Shown: positions 36,166-45,272, counted from the stretch's first letter. The stretch is 64,000 nt of DNA from Duganella guangzhouensis (GCF_009674535.1 NZ_WKJK01000007.1:306738-370737), one strand, 5' to 3'. The notes: generated by a model not told the origin, from the letters alone. Made by a program: numbers and translations.

Positions 36166-37769
36166 GAACCGGTATTTCCTTTTTCTTCAGCAGCCGCGCA
36201 GATAAAGCTGGATGCATCGTTGATATCGCCGCTGCCCTTGTATTTGGCCACGGCCTGGTAGGCGCAGATCGGTCGCGTGCGCGCGATCCTGCCGTTGACG
36301 ACCTTGGACGCGGTCAGGCGCAGCGGCGGCTTGCGGGCGCTGACCCAGTCATCGATGGCGCCCAGTTTGTCGAAGGTGTCGCAGCCGGCGCCGCCGAAGC
36401 AGTGGCCGACGCCGGGCAGCGTGAACAGGCGCACGCCATCCTGACCGCCATTGCGGCGCAGCGCATGGTAGTAGTCCACCAGCTCGGCGGGGTTGTGGTA
36501 ATCGTTCCAGCCGATGTACAGCAGCAGCTTGCCGCCGCGCGCGAAGAATGGCTGCAGATTGGCGTCGACGCTGAACAGCGCGCCGACCTTGGCGCTGGCT
36601 TGAGCGATATCGCGATCCCAGTCGATCTGCGTGCCATCCCAGTTGACGTCTTCGAAGGCGGCATAACGGAACAGATCCAGCGCGTTGGCGAACGGTTTGT
36701 CACCGGCGAACACGAACAGTTCGGCCTCGCTGCCCTTGGCCGGGCCGGGGAAGATCACCTCGCCGGTGCGCGGGTTGACCGGGCCGCGATAGATCTGCTC
36801 CATCAGCTGCACCTGGCCGGCGGTCAGGCAGTCCGCCGTCTCCTCGCCCTTGCACAGCAGTTGGCGTGGCTCGAAGCCGCATTGCTCCGGCGCGTCAACA
36901 AAGCCCTGCTGGCGGCCGACCGGGCCGGCGCAGGCTTGCAGCACGGCCTTGCTGACCATCTCGAATTTGGCCTTGGTCATGTTCAGCGCGGGGTTCTGCC
37001 GCACCAGCCAGCCGGGCCACAGTTGCGCGGCGTTGAAGTTGACCAGCGTGTTGGGCGGCGCGCCGACCACGATGCCGTCGTAGTCTTCGGGATAGCGCTG
37101 CGCTTCGACCAGTCCTTCCAGGCCGCCCAGCGAGCAGCCTACCCAGTACGAGTATTTCGGGCCGTGGCCGTAGAAGGCCTTGATGATGGCTTTGGCGTGC
37201 ACCGTCATCAGATGGTCGGCGCGGTAGGCGTAGTCGATCAGCTTTTCCGGATGGCCGAGGGCGAAGCGGCCACCTTTGCCGTCGTCGGTGCCGCTGTCAT
37301 GACCGGTGTCGGTGCTGGCGACGGCGTAGCCTTGCGACAGCGCGTCCGGCATCGCTGCCAGCATCAGCGCGCCGCCCCAGCCGAAATTCCCGGCCGCCAT
37401 GAACTTGCCGTTCCAGCCTTTTTGCGGCAGCCATACTTCAAACTTGATGTCGGAATCGGCGCTGGGACGGATGCTGCCGGCGACGCGGCAGAACGCCGGA
37501 TTGCGCGCCGGCCGCGTCAGGCCGGCCACGCCCATGCCGGAGAATTTGCCGAGGAAAGCGCCCTCGCCCTGCGGTGCCGGTGCCTGGCCGGCAGCCACCG
37601 GCTGCGCCAGCGTGATCGTCACATCCGGCAGCGCCAGTTTGGCCAGCGCCGCACAGGACGCGGCGGGTGCGGTCGGCGCGGTCGGCGTGGCGGCGTGGCC
37701 GGTGGTGGCCAGCGTCAGCGCCAGCAGGCCCAGTGCGCGCGCGAACATGGTTGACGGGGGTGTCTTCAT
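36162..37769 (-). CDS. tannase/feruloyl esterase family serine hydrolase
   Basis: 535-aa exported esterase of the tannase family, which hydrolyses galloyl or hydroxycinnamoyl esters (gallotannins, feruloyl or chlorogenate-type esters). The family's CS-D-HC motif is complete: Cys212-Ser213 (VGCSLGG), Asp423 (GWNDYHNP) and His456-Cys457 (GHCFGG). Signal peptide to about residue 26. A lid region with several Cys lies between about 240 and 400. AAGGA before ATG. Only 4 nt after the ceramidase-like stop and overlapping the PepSY gene. Specificity (gallate against ferulate/caffeate) cannot be settled here. Confidence 0.9.
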   Translation of the reverse strand: MKTPPSTMFARALGLLALTLATTGHAATPTAPTAPAASCAALAKLALPDVTITLAQPVAAGQAPAPQGEGAFLGKFSGMGVAGLTRPARNPAFCRVAGSIRPSADSDIKFEVWLPQKGWNGKFMAAGNFGWGGALMLAAMPDALSQGYAVASTDTGHDSGTDDGKGGRFALGHPEKLIDYAYRADHLMTVHAKAIIKAFYGHGPKYSYWVGCSLGGLEGLVEAQRYPEDYDGIVVGAPPNTLVNFNAAQLWPGWLVRQNPALNMTKAKFEMVSKAVLQACAGPVGRQQGFVDAPEQCGFEPRQLLCKGEETADCLTAGQVQLMEQIYRGPVNPRTGEVIFPGPAKGSEAELFVFAGDKPFANALDLFRYAAFEDVNWDGTQIDWDRDIAQASAKVGALFSVDANLQPFFARGGKLLLYIGWNDYHNPAELVDYYHALRRNGGQDGVRLFTLPGVGHCFGGAGCDTFDKLGAIDDWVSARKPPLRLTASKVVNGRIARTRPICAYQAVAKYKGSGDINDASSFICAAAEEKGNTGS

Positions 37770-37773
37770 TGCG

Positions 37774-39309
37774 TTAATCCTTGTGATCTTGTTTCATCTT
37801 CCGCAGGCCCGCCACGATGGCGGTGGCGGCGGCTTCTGCGGCGCCGGGTGCGAACGGCGAGCTGCGCGCCTCGTAGGTGGTGCGTTGATACGCCTGCCGC
37901 TCCGGCAGGTACTTGGCGGCGCCATCGACCATGGTGGCGACCAGCGTTTGCCGGTATGGCGACGCGGCGCGGATCTGCGCGCCAATGCTGGCCGACAGCT
38001 CCGGCTGCACGCCGACCAGTGCTAATCCGCCCAGTTGCAGCAGCACGAACGGCAGCGTGGTTTGGCCTGCCGGCTGATACTCGATGCTGGCCACCGGCCC
38101 CGCAGGCGGCGTGTGCGAGATGTAGACGCGCGCGTCCAGCTGCACGCTGTCGCGCCGCAGCGTCACCGTGGGCGCCTGTGCAGGCTTGATGCCTGCCGCC
38201 ACCCGCGCCGCAGCGCTGCCAAGCTTCTCCCCCAGCTGGTCGACCAGCAGGAAGCCGGCTTCGTGGGCGTCGACGCGGGTGACGCTGCCGTCGTCGCGCA
38301 CCACGTGGCGATTGGCCTGCATCAGCGGCGCCTGGTCACCGGCGGCGCCGATCAGGAACATCGCCACCGCGCCCGCATAGTGCTGCTCGATGTGGCGCGC
38401 CGCAGCGCCGGCCAAATCGGCGGTAATCAGCTTGCCGCCCGCGCTACGCTGCGAGCCATCCATGATTGACGGCTGCACGGCGGCGTTGAGCAGGATCGCC
38501 AGCGGTGCGCCGCTCTGGCCATCGATGCGCACCACGCCGATGGTTGGATCGCTGTAACCATCGTCGTTGGCGCCCAGCCACCAGCCGGCCGGCGTGGGGA
38601 CGTCGCGGTTGACGCCAACGCGGCTGCTGCCTTCGCCGTAGCCCAGTGTGGCGGTTTGCAGCGTGGCGTGGGCCTGCGCGGCGGCTTGTGACAGCGCGCT
38701 GGTGTAGCACTGCAGGATGGCGTCGTTGTGCGCCACGTCGGCGCCGGCCAGGCTATCACCTGGCGCGAACACGTGCGGCGCCGAGAAGGTGTGGCTGGCG
38801 CAGATCAGCACCTGCTCCGTGGCCAGCGCCGCCTCGCGGGCTACCACCGCTTTCATTCCAGCCACCAGCGCGGCGCTCATCGAGGTGATATCGATGACGG
38901 CGATGGCGGTGCGCACGCCAGCGCTGTCCAGCAATAGCACGCGGGCCGCTAGCGCATCATGCTGGGCCACGAAGCCCTCCATCGGATACAGCGTCGGCGC
39001 GAACACCACCTCTGCCCGCCCCGCCCCGGCGCGCAACGCCGGGCCGCCATCGCCGCGCCCTTCAGCCGGACTGCCCGCTGGGCCGGCGTCGCCTGCGGCC
39101 TCCCTCGCCGGCTCTCGTGCCGCCTCACCCGCGCCATTCGGCGCCGCGCCGCGCATAGCTTGCGGTGCAGGTCCGCCGCTGGCCGGCAGCGCCACATCGG
39201 CCGGTACTCCGGCTGCCAGCGAGGTTGCGCCGGCTGCCATCGCTGCCGGCGTGGCTGCGGCCAACGCCAGCGCATGGCGCATGAAATCCCGCCTGGTCTG
39301 CGCCGTCAT
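37774..39309 (-). CDS. ceramidase-like protein with degenerate zinc site and Tat signal
   Basis: 511-aa paralogue of the protein at 26896-28464. N-terminal RRDFMRHALALAA is a twin-arginine signal, followed by a ~70-residue Ala/Gly/Pro-rich stretch (about 27-97) before the family domain. Alignment by eye to the cluster A copy shows His173 kept, but the second His of H-x-H is Phe175 (SHTFSAP) and the third His is Gln279 (AAVQPSI). Glu437 and Tyr467 remain. Zinc amidase activity is therefore doubtful; it may bind rather than cleave. The ATG overlaps the receptor stop by one base. Possible alternative: a different metal or chemistry. Confidence 0.78.
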   Translation of the reverse strand: MTAQTRRDFMRHALALAAATPAAMAAGATSLAAGVPADVALPASGGPAPQAMRGAAPNGAGEAAREPAREAAGDAGPAGSPAEGRGDGGPALRAGAGRAEVVFAPTLYPMEGFVAQHDALAARVLLLDSAGVRTAIAVIDITSMSAALVAGMKAVVAREAALATEQVLICASHTFSAPHVFAPGDSLAGADVAHNDAILQCYTSALSQAAAQAHATLQTATLGYGEGSSRVGVNRDVPTPAGWWLGANDDGYSDPTIGVVRIDGQSGAPLAILLNAAVQPSIMDGSQRSAGGKLITADLAGAAARHIEQHYAGAVAMFLIGAAGDQAPLMQANRHVVRDDGSVTRVDAHEAGFLLVDQLGEKLGSAAARVAAGIKPAQAPTVTLRRDSVQLDARVYISHTPPAGPVASIEYQPAGQTTLPFVLLQLGGLALVGVQPELSASIGAQIRAASPYRQTLVATMVDGAAKYLPERQAYQRTTYEARSSPFAPGAAEAAATAIVAGLRKMKQDHKD

Positions 39310-41750
39310 TAGAAGTCCGTGCTGAGGCGGATGCCGTACATGCGCGGCTCGTTGACGTTGAACGCCAGGTTATTCGCCGGCATCGAGCTAAAGGTCGTGC
39401 TGCCCGAACCACCATACGGCGAGCCGCTGTTGTCATACCCCGTCAACCCGCCGGTACGCTGAATCTTGTTCTCGATATTGGTCACAAATAGCTGCACCTT
39501 CACGCTGGACTGCGCCGGCTCATACGCCACACTAGCCTCGCTGCGGGTGAACGACGGCTGACGATAGCGCACGCCGTTCCCCAGATCGCTCAGCAGATAG
39601 CTGGAGCTGTACTTGCTGCTGGCACGCAGCTTCACCTTGGCCCCGTTGCCCAGATTGATCGCGTGGCTGATCGACAGCGTCGCCGTCAGCTTGGGCGACG
39701 AATCCAGCTCCTGGCCGGAGAAATCAATCGGATCACCCACGAACGCATTCTTCCCCGCCAGGAAGTGCACAAACTTCGTATGCAGCAGCGCCACCGATCC
39801 AGACAAGGTGGTTTCGCGCGCCAGCTTGTACGAGCCCTCGTTCTCCCAACCATAAATCTTGGTCGGCACCGTCTGCGTGTACGGTGAACTCTGGCCACCG
39901 ACAAAATTGGTCACACCGGCGATCTGATTCTTCGAAAAATCGTAGTAGTACAAAGAGCTGGACAAGGTCAGCGCCGGCAGCAGGCGGCCCTTGTAGCCGA
40001 CTTCATACGCCGTCAGCGAAGACGCCGCATACTGTCCCAGCGTCTTGGTAGCAGGATCATAATCATTGAAACCGCCTGCCTTGAAGCCAGTCGCCACCGA
40101 GGTATAGAACAGGTGCTCCGGCGCCATTTGATAATTCAGACCCACCTTCCAGGTCACCTTGCTGTCTTTGGCCTCGCCGTTGTTCAGGGCACCAACGCAG
40201 CTATTGGGGTAGACGCAGATCGCATTACCCTGATCGTCACCATACGGCGGCGGCGGGAAGCCAGCGTTGAAATTGAACGGCAGCGCAAACGTACCAACCC
40301 GGCGTACATCGCTGTTCGTATAACGCAGGCCACCAATGATGCCGACGCGCTCATTCAGATGCCAGGTCGCCTGCCCAAACACCGACTTGGATTCATGCGT
40401 GGTCAGATTGACCGGGCCGGATTGCGACAGATAGGTCGCCGTATCCAGCGGGTCCCACAACAGCGCATTCCAGTTCTGCCCATTCTCCCCGGCCTTCTCG
40501 CGATACCAGTTGACGCCCGCCACATACTCGATAGTGCTGGCATCCGCGTTGGCGATGGTGGTCTCAAACTGGTCGGTGCGCACCTGATGGTGATTCAGGC
40601 GGAAGTTGAACGCTGGCCCAAACGCATCGTCACCAAAATACGGCGTGATGCGATACAGACCATTCGCATATACGTCCTGCGCGCTCGGCAGCTGCTGGCG
40701 ATAGTTCAGATACTGGTGCGAACCCAACACCTTCAACTGAATATCGGACAAGCGCGTATCCAGCACCGCCGCCGTATTGCTGTTATGCGAATCGAGGAAA
40801 GCCTGCACCGGATTGGGCAGGATGTTCAGCGCCGCGCTGCCGGTATCGTTATGCGCCTGCATCTGCGTCTCCAACGCCTGGCTGGTGCCGGTGCCGCCCT
40901 GATGGCTGACGGTCTGAGTCAGCTGCAGCGTGGTGTCCGACACGGGCTTGAACAGCAGCGAGAAGCGGCCAGCGCGGTCGCGCTGATCGTTCTTCACCGA
41001 GCTGGCCGACGCCGGGAAGTAGTACGTGGTGCCGTTATACGAAGTGGTGTAGTCGATCGGATGCGAATAGCCATCACGCGTGTTGGACACACCGGCGGCG
41101 CGGAACGCCAGCATCTCGCCCAGCGGGATGTTGATTGCCGCCTCGGCGCGCTGCGCGTTGAAGTTACCGAATTCCAGCTTGGCGTAGCCCGAGGTCTGAC
41201 CCAACTGCGGCTTGTTGGTGATGACGTTGATGGCGCCACCGGTCGAGCTGCGGCCGTACAGCGTGCCCTGTGGTCCGCGCAACACCTCGATGCGGTCGAT
41301 GTCGAAGAAAGCGCCGCCGCGCGCATTGCCACGGCCGATGTTGACACCGTCGACGTTGAAGGCGATATCCTGCTCGCCCTTGCTGGACGTGTCGTTGGCC
41401 TGCACGCCGCGCATCGCCACCTGCACGCCATCCATGGTATTGGCGATCACCAGGCCCGGAATCACGTCCTGGATATTGGTCAGATCATTGACGCCCTGCT
41501 CGCGCAGATTATCGCCCGACAGCACGCTCAGTGCGGCCGGGGTTTTCAGCAGCGTCGACGAACGCTTGAAGGCCGTCACCACCACCACCGGCTCGACCGG
41601 CGCATCGTCGGCCTTGGTGGCGGTAGCGTCGGTGATGGCGGCGGTTTGGGCTGCGGTTTGGGCAATCGCGCCGAGCGGCAGTGCGAGCACAATGCCGGCG
41701 GCGATCAGCGAACGCGTGATGGCGCGCTCGGTCAGGCGAGGGTGGTTCAT
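39309..41750 (-). CDS. TonB-dependent receptor, first gene of cluster B
   Basis: 813-aa receptor from ATG 41750, which has TGGAGA at proper distance (a start 27 nt upstream does not). Signal peptide ends AIAQ; TonB-box-like PVVVVTAFKRS; plug with PAALSVLSGDNLREQG, DVIPGLVI, RIEVLRGPQGTLYGRSSTGGAI; barrel ending in LSTDF with terminal Phe. This class is common in oligotroph catabolic operons and also among siderophore receptors. It heads a seven-gene operon. A PhoP/PhoQ-like pair lies 102 bp upstream on the same strand. Confidence 0.93.
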   Translation of the reverse strand: MNHPRLTERAITRSLIAAGIVLALPLGAIAQTAAQTAAITDATATKADDAPVEPVVVVTAFKRSSTLLKTPAALSVLSGDNLREQGVNDLTNIQDVIPGLVIANTMDGVQVAMRGVQANDTSSKGEQDIAFNVDGVNIGRGNARGGAFFDIDRIEVLRGPQGTLYGRSSTGGAINVITNKPQLGQTSGYAKLEFGNFNAQRAEAAINIPLGEMLAFRAAGVSNTRDGYSHPIDYTTSYNGTTYYFPASASSVKNDQRDRAGRFSLLFKPVSDTTLQLTQTVSHQGGTGTSQALETQMQAHNDTGSAALNILPNPVQAFLDSHNSNTAAVLDTRLSDIQLKVLGSHQYLNYRQQLPSAQDVYANGLYRITPYFGDDAFGPAFNFRLNHHQVRTDQFETTIANADASTIEYVAGVNWYREKAGENGQNWNALLWDPLDTATYLSQSGPVNLTTHESKSVFGQATWHLNERVGIIGGLRYTNSDVRRVGTFALPFNFNAGFPPPPYGDDQGNAICVYPNSCVGALNNGEAKDSKVTWKVGLNYQMAPEHLFYTSVATGFKAGGFNDYDPATKTLGQYAASSLTAYEVGYKGRLLPALTLSSSLYYYDFSKNQIAGVTNFVGGQSSPYTQTVPTKIYGWENEGSYKLARETTLSGSVALLHTKFVHFLAGKNAFVGDPIDFSGQELDSSPKLTATLSISHAINLGNGAKVKLRASSKYSSSYLLSDLGNGVRYRQPSFTRSEASVAYEPAQSSVKVQLFVTNIENKIQRTGGLTGYDNSGSPYGGSGSTTFSSMPANNLAFNVNEPRMYGIRLSTDF

Positions 41751-41852
41751 AACAGGTCTCCAGGTTGTCTGCGCCACGACCAGTAGTCATGGTGCTTTTA
41801 TCGTGGAGAGGAAGTTATCAAACCAAGCGAAACTGAACCTAAACGAAGTGGT

Positions 41853-43172
41853 TTATTTGGGAAAACGCAACGTCGCGCACAAACCGCCCAGTGCCGGCGA
41901 ACGCGCCAGCACCAGCGTGCCACCATACAGCCCCACTAACTCTCGCACGATGGCCAGCCCGAAGCCATAGCCTTCGGTGACCTCGTCCAGCCGCACGCCC
42001 GGTTGCAGCACGCGCGCCAGATCCTCGGCCGGAATGCCCGCGCCGTCATCCTCGACCTGAATGGTGCGGTCGACGCCATCCTCGCGCGCGCTGACCACCA
42101 CCTGCGCGCCGGCATAGCGGCAAGCGTTTTCCAGCAGATTTCCCAACAATTCGCTGAGGTCTTCCGGATCGATGCCGATATGGGTCGGCTGCGGCAAGCG
42201 GTTATCGATATGCACCGGCTGATGGCGGCGGATCGACGCCAGCACCGGGCGAATCGCTTCCACCAGCGGATAGGCATCGGTGCGCACCCGCGCCCCCAGG
42301 CTGCCAGCGCCGTTGCGGGCGCGCTTCAGATGATGCGCCACCCGCTGCGAGATGCTGGCCACCAGCGCCCGCGCCTCGGCGCTGGCGCCCTCGTGCTCCA
42401 GTTGCAGCATCAGCGACGACAGCGGCGTCTTGACCGAATGCGCCAGATTGGCGGCATTCATGCGCGCCACTTCCAGGCCAGAGTTATTCAGCGCGATCAA
42501 GCCATTGATCTGGTCCGCCAGCGGCGCCAGTTCGGCCGGCTGGCCATCTGGCAGCCGCTGCACCTCGCCGTTGCGGATCTGGAGCAGATCCTTGCCGAGC
42601 CGGCGCAGCGGCCGCAGGCCATAGCGCAGCTGCACGATGGCGGTGGCCACCAGCACCAGGATGAACAGCGCCAGCGAGCGGTAGATGGCATCACGCGCCT
42701 GCCCCAGCGGGCCATTGATCAGAATCGACGAGGCGATCACGGTGATCGATACCGGGTGGCCCTGGCGCCGCGTCTCCAGCCGGCGAATGTGTAGCTCCGA
42801 GCCGTCGGTGGCCATGCCGATGCCACTGTAAATCCCGCCGGACGGATGGATGCGCGGCCACGGATAATAGGTATTGGCCGGCATGCTGCCCTTTTTCCAC
42901 TGACCGTTGACCGCCTCCACCTGCCACCCCCACTGCGCGCCCGGCCCCGCCAGATCGGGGAAGCCGGCCACCTGGTCCGGATGGAAGTTGCCGTCCTTGT
43001 CGACCGCGTGATCGATCACGTTGATGTGGGCATCGAAAGCGATGTCGATGTTATCGCTTAATACACCGTTGATGATGTCGATGATCGAATACGTCACCAG
43101 CGTCAGCGCCGACACCGACAGCAGAATCGCGCCGACCGAAAGGCGCGCGTGCAGCGACAGCGGCAGCCTCAC
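41853..43172 (-). CDS. PhoQ-like sensor histidine kinase
   Basis: 439-aa inner-membrane kinase. Two TM helices (about 11-32 and 166-185) flank a periplasmic sensor; then HAMP-like, HisKA with His245 in NLAHSVKTPL (the HSxKTP form of PhoQ rather than the common HELRTP), and an ATPase domain with Asn349, DDGAGI (375-380) and GFGLAI. The GTG at 43172 overlaps the regulator stop (GTGA) and is the likely start. Pairs with the 43169-43834 regulator. The signal is unknown; position suggests control of cluster B. Confidence 0.9.
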   Translation of the reverse strand: MRLPLSLHARLSVGAILLSVSALTLVTYSIIDIINGVLSDNIDIAFDAHINVIDHAVDKDGNFHPDQVAGFPDLAGPGAQWGWQVEAVNGQWKKGSMPANTYYPWPRIHPSGGIYSGIGMATDGSELHIRRLETRRQGHPVSITVIASSILINGPLGQARDAIYRSLALFILVLVATAIVQLRYGLRPLRRLGKDLLQIRNGEVQRLPDGQPAELAPLADQINGLIALNNSGLEVARMNAANLAHSVKTPLSSLMLQLEHEGASAEARALVASISQRVAHHLKRARNGAGSLGARVRTDAYPLVEAIRPVLASIRRHQPVHIDNRLPQPTHIGIDPEDLSELLGNLLENACRYAGAQVVVSAREDGVDRTIQVEDDGAGIPAEDLARVLQPGVRLDEVTEGYGFGLAIVRELVGLYGGTLVLARSPALGGLCATLRFPK

Positions 43173-43834
43173 TGCGCGCCCTTGCAAAGCGAATAACCGT
43201 GGCCGCGCAATGTCAGCAGTTTATCGGCGCCGATCTTGCGGCGGATGCGGCCTATCATCACCTCCAGCGAATTCTCCGGCGCCATATCGTTTTCGCCATA
43301 CATGGAATCGAACAGGCGGTCGCGCGACACCACGCTGCCCTGGTACTGGAACAACTTGGCCAGGATGCGGTGTTCGAACGCGGTCAGCTTGAGCGGCTCG
43401 CCAGCCATGCGGAATTCGCCGGACGTGGGGTGGTAACTCAGATCGTCGCAGTAAATCGGCTGCGCCGCCTGGCCGCGCGCGCGCCGCGCCAATGCGCGCA
43501 GCCGCACCACCAGTTCCTGCGACAGGAAAGGCTTGGTCAGGTAATCGTCGGCACCGGCGCCGAAGGCGGCCGCTTTGTCGACCCAGGCGTCGCGCGCGGT
43601 CAGCACCAGCACCGGGAATTCGCGCCGCGCGCCGCGCCAGTGCTGCAAGATGGTTTCGCCCTTCATCGCGGGCAGGCCCAGGTCCAGGATCACGCAATCG
43701 TAATCGCCGGTCAGGCCAAGGTGATTGGCGTCGATGCCGTCGGCGGCATGATCGACCACGAAATTCTCCGATTCCAGCAAGCGGACCAACTGCGCCGCCA
43801 ACTGCTCATCGTCTTCGGCTAGCAAAATCTTCAT
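43169..43834 (-). CDS. OmpR/PhoP-type response regulator
   Basis: 221 aa from ATG 43834, which has GGAGGAG upstream; a longer start would add residues before the receiver. Receiver with acidic AEDDE, phospho-acceptor Asp51 (VILDLGLP), Thr/Lys switch residues (LTARD, TKPF), then a winged-helix output domain (TAFEHRILAKL, LEVMIGRIRRKIGAD, LRGHGYSL). Overlaps its kinase gene by 4 nt. Canonical and likely active. Confidence 0.93.
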   Translation of the reverse strand: MKILLAEDDEQLAAQLVRLLESENFVVDHAADGIDANHLGLTGDYDCVILDLGLPAMKGETILQHWRGARREFPVLVLTARDAWVDKAAAFGAGADDYLTKPFLSQELVVRLRALARRARGQAAQPIYCDDLSYHPTSGEFRMAGEPLKLTAFEHRILAKLFQYQGSVVSRDRLFDSMYGENDMAPENSLEVMIGRIRRKIGADKLLTLRGHGYSLCKGAQ

Positions 43835-43957
43835 CGGGGGTCTCCTCCAGCGTCTTGTTGTCTTTTTTACAGGCGCTGTCACTGTCTCAGGTTCCCATAC
43901 TACGGTATCGCCCCCCGGCGCGTCCTAAAACAAAAGTGATATTCTCTGGTACTTTTT

Positions 43958-44524
43958 TCAGTTTGAGACGATGCCACGCTGTGTCGCCAATACCACAGCA
44001 TGGGTTCTGGCACGGGCACCCAGCTTGCAGAACACCGATTTGACGTGGGATTTGACCGTGCCCACCCCGATGTCCATCTGGCGGGCGATCAGCTTATTGG
44101 AATAGCCCTGCGCCAGCAGCTTCAGCACCTCGCTCTCGCGCAGCGTGAAATGGCCTTGCGACAGGTGCTGCACGGAGCGCGCCAGTAGCTCCTTGTTGAA
44201 ATAGCGCTCGCCGCCGCCGATGGTGCGCAGCGCGGCCTGCAATTCCTCGGCATCGCACTGCTGCGGCAGATAGCCGTGGGCGCCGGCCGATATCGCCATC
44301 CGCACGTCCCATTCGCGTTCACGCTGGGTCACGATCATGATCCGCTCGGCCGGCCCGCCGCCGCGCTGTAGCCGCGCCATGGCGTCGGCATAGTCGGTGA
44401 CCACCAGCTCGGCGTCATCGGCCACTTCGATGCCGGGACAGGCCGCCAGCAAGGCCGCCAACCCGGCGCTGACGATGATCTCGCGATGGCGGATGCTCAC
44501 TTTCAGGGGATGCGCTTGCGTCAT
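43958..44524 (-). CDS. LuxR/NarL-type regulator with degenerate receiver
   Basis: 188-aa protein with a receiver-like N-terminus (about 7-115) and a clear LuxR HTH (about 125-180: FTLRESEVLKLLAQGYSNKLIARQ in two parts FTLRESEVLKLL and GYSNKLIARQ, then GVGTVKSHVKSVFCKLGA). The acidic pair that binds Mg is replaced by His13-Arg14, and the switch Lys after GYL is missing (GYLPQQ). Asp43 (VVTDYA) remains. Phosphorylation-independent control is likely. GGAGGGGAGG precedes the ATG. It follows the unknown gene 44539 by 14 nt and is likely the last gene of that operon. Confidence 0.85.
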   Translation of the reverse strand: MTQAHPLKVSIRHREIIVSAGLAALLAACPGIEVADDAELVVTDYADAMARLQRGGGPAERIMIVTQREREWDVRMAISAGAHGYLPQQCDAEELQAALRTIGGGERYFNKELLARSVQHLSQGHFTLRESEVLKLLAQGYSNKLIARQMDIGVGTVKSHVKSVFCKLGARARTHAVVLATQRGIVSN

Positions 44525-44538
44525 AGCCTCCCCTCCGC

Positions 44539-45258
44539 TCAGGCCAGCCGGATGGCGCTGGCCTGGATCGCCACCACCAGCGGCTCCGGCTGATGACCGC
44601 CATCGGCATCGCGCACGTAGATCATATGGCGACTCGGGATGGTGATGCCCTGCACCGTGACGTGCTCCGACAGGTAATGCACCGCCGGCGCGCCACCAGC
44701 GATATCGACCTCGTAATCGTGGCGGCGCAGCAGGCCGTCTTCCGAGAAGTAGAAGGTTTGCACCGGACTGTGGGTGGCCAGTTGCGGTGGAAACGTCACC
44801 CGCAGCCGGCGCAGCGTGCGGCCGTCTTCCTGCCAGGCCGGCAGCTCCGTGATGCCGAAGCCTGGCATGGCCAGCGTGAACGGCATGGTGAAGTAGTTCC
44901 AGATCGCGTAGCCGACGAAGTAGGCCAGTTGGGTGTCGCTCCACGGCGTGTCCAGCTGGTGGCCGGCGAAGCTGGCGCGCGGCGCCGCCAGTTCCTCGGC
45001 CAATGCGCCGGCGCTGGTTTCAATCGCCACCCGCTGCGGCGTCACCGCCGTGCGGCGCTGCGGATCGCCAAAGGGACTGTGCGAGGTCCAGGGTTGGTGC
45101 AGCTGGATCTGGATGTCCACTTCGTCCAGCATGCCGCCCTTGCCTTTCAGCGGCCAAAGGATGCCGCCTTGCGACAGATGGGCGCTCAGCGTGGTGTAGC
45201 TGTTCCAGCGCTCCATGCCGCCGTGGGCTTCGATGATGTGATGTAGCAGTTCGTGCAT
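44539..45258 (-). CDS. unknown protein, paralogue of the 48159-48878 gene
   Basis: 239 aa, no signal peptide or TM helix seen. I do not recognise the family. It shares with its paralogue, end to end, blocks such as PRASFAG, TPWS..QLAYF.GY, IATHS, FYF..DGLLRRHDYEVDI and VQGI..P.R. The alternating strand-like second half with paired aromatic residues could be a LolA-like or lipocalin-like ligand-binding fold; this is speculation. The two copies bracket an operon of two dehydrogenases and a hydrolase. Confidence 0.75.
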   Translation of the reverse strand: MHELLHHIIEAHGGMERWNSYTTLSAHLSQGGILWPLKGKGGMLDEVDIQIQLHQPWTSHSPFGDPQRRTAVTPQRVAIETSAGALAEELAAPRASFAGHQLDTPWSDTQLAYFVGYAIWNYFTMPFTLAMPGFGITELPAWQEDGRTLRRLRVTFPPQLATHSPVQTFYFSEDGLLRRHDYEVDIAGGAPAVHYLSEHVTVQGITIPSRHMIYVRDADGGHQPEPLVVAIQASAIRLA

Positions 45259-45272
45259 GGTGGTGGTCCTGT

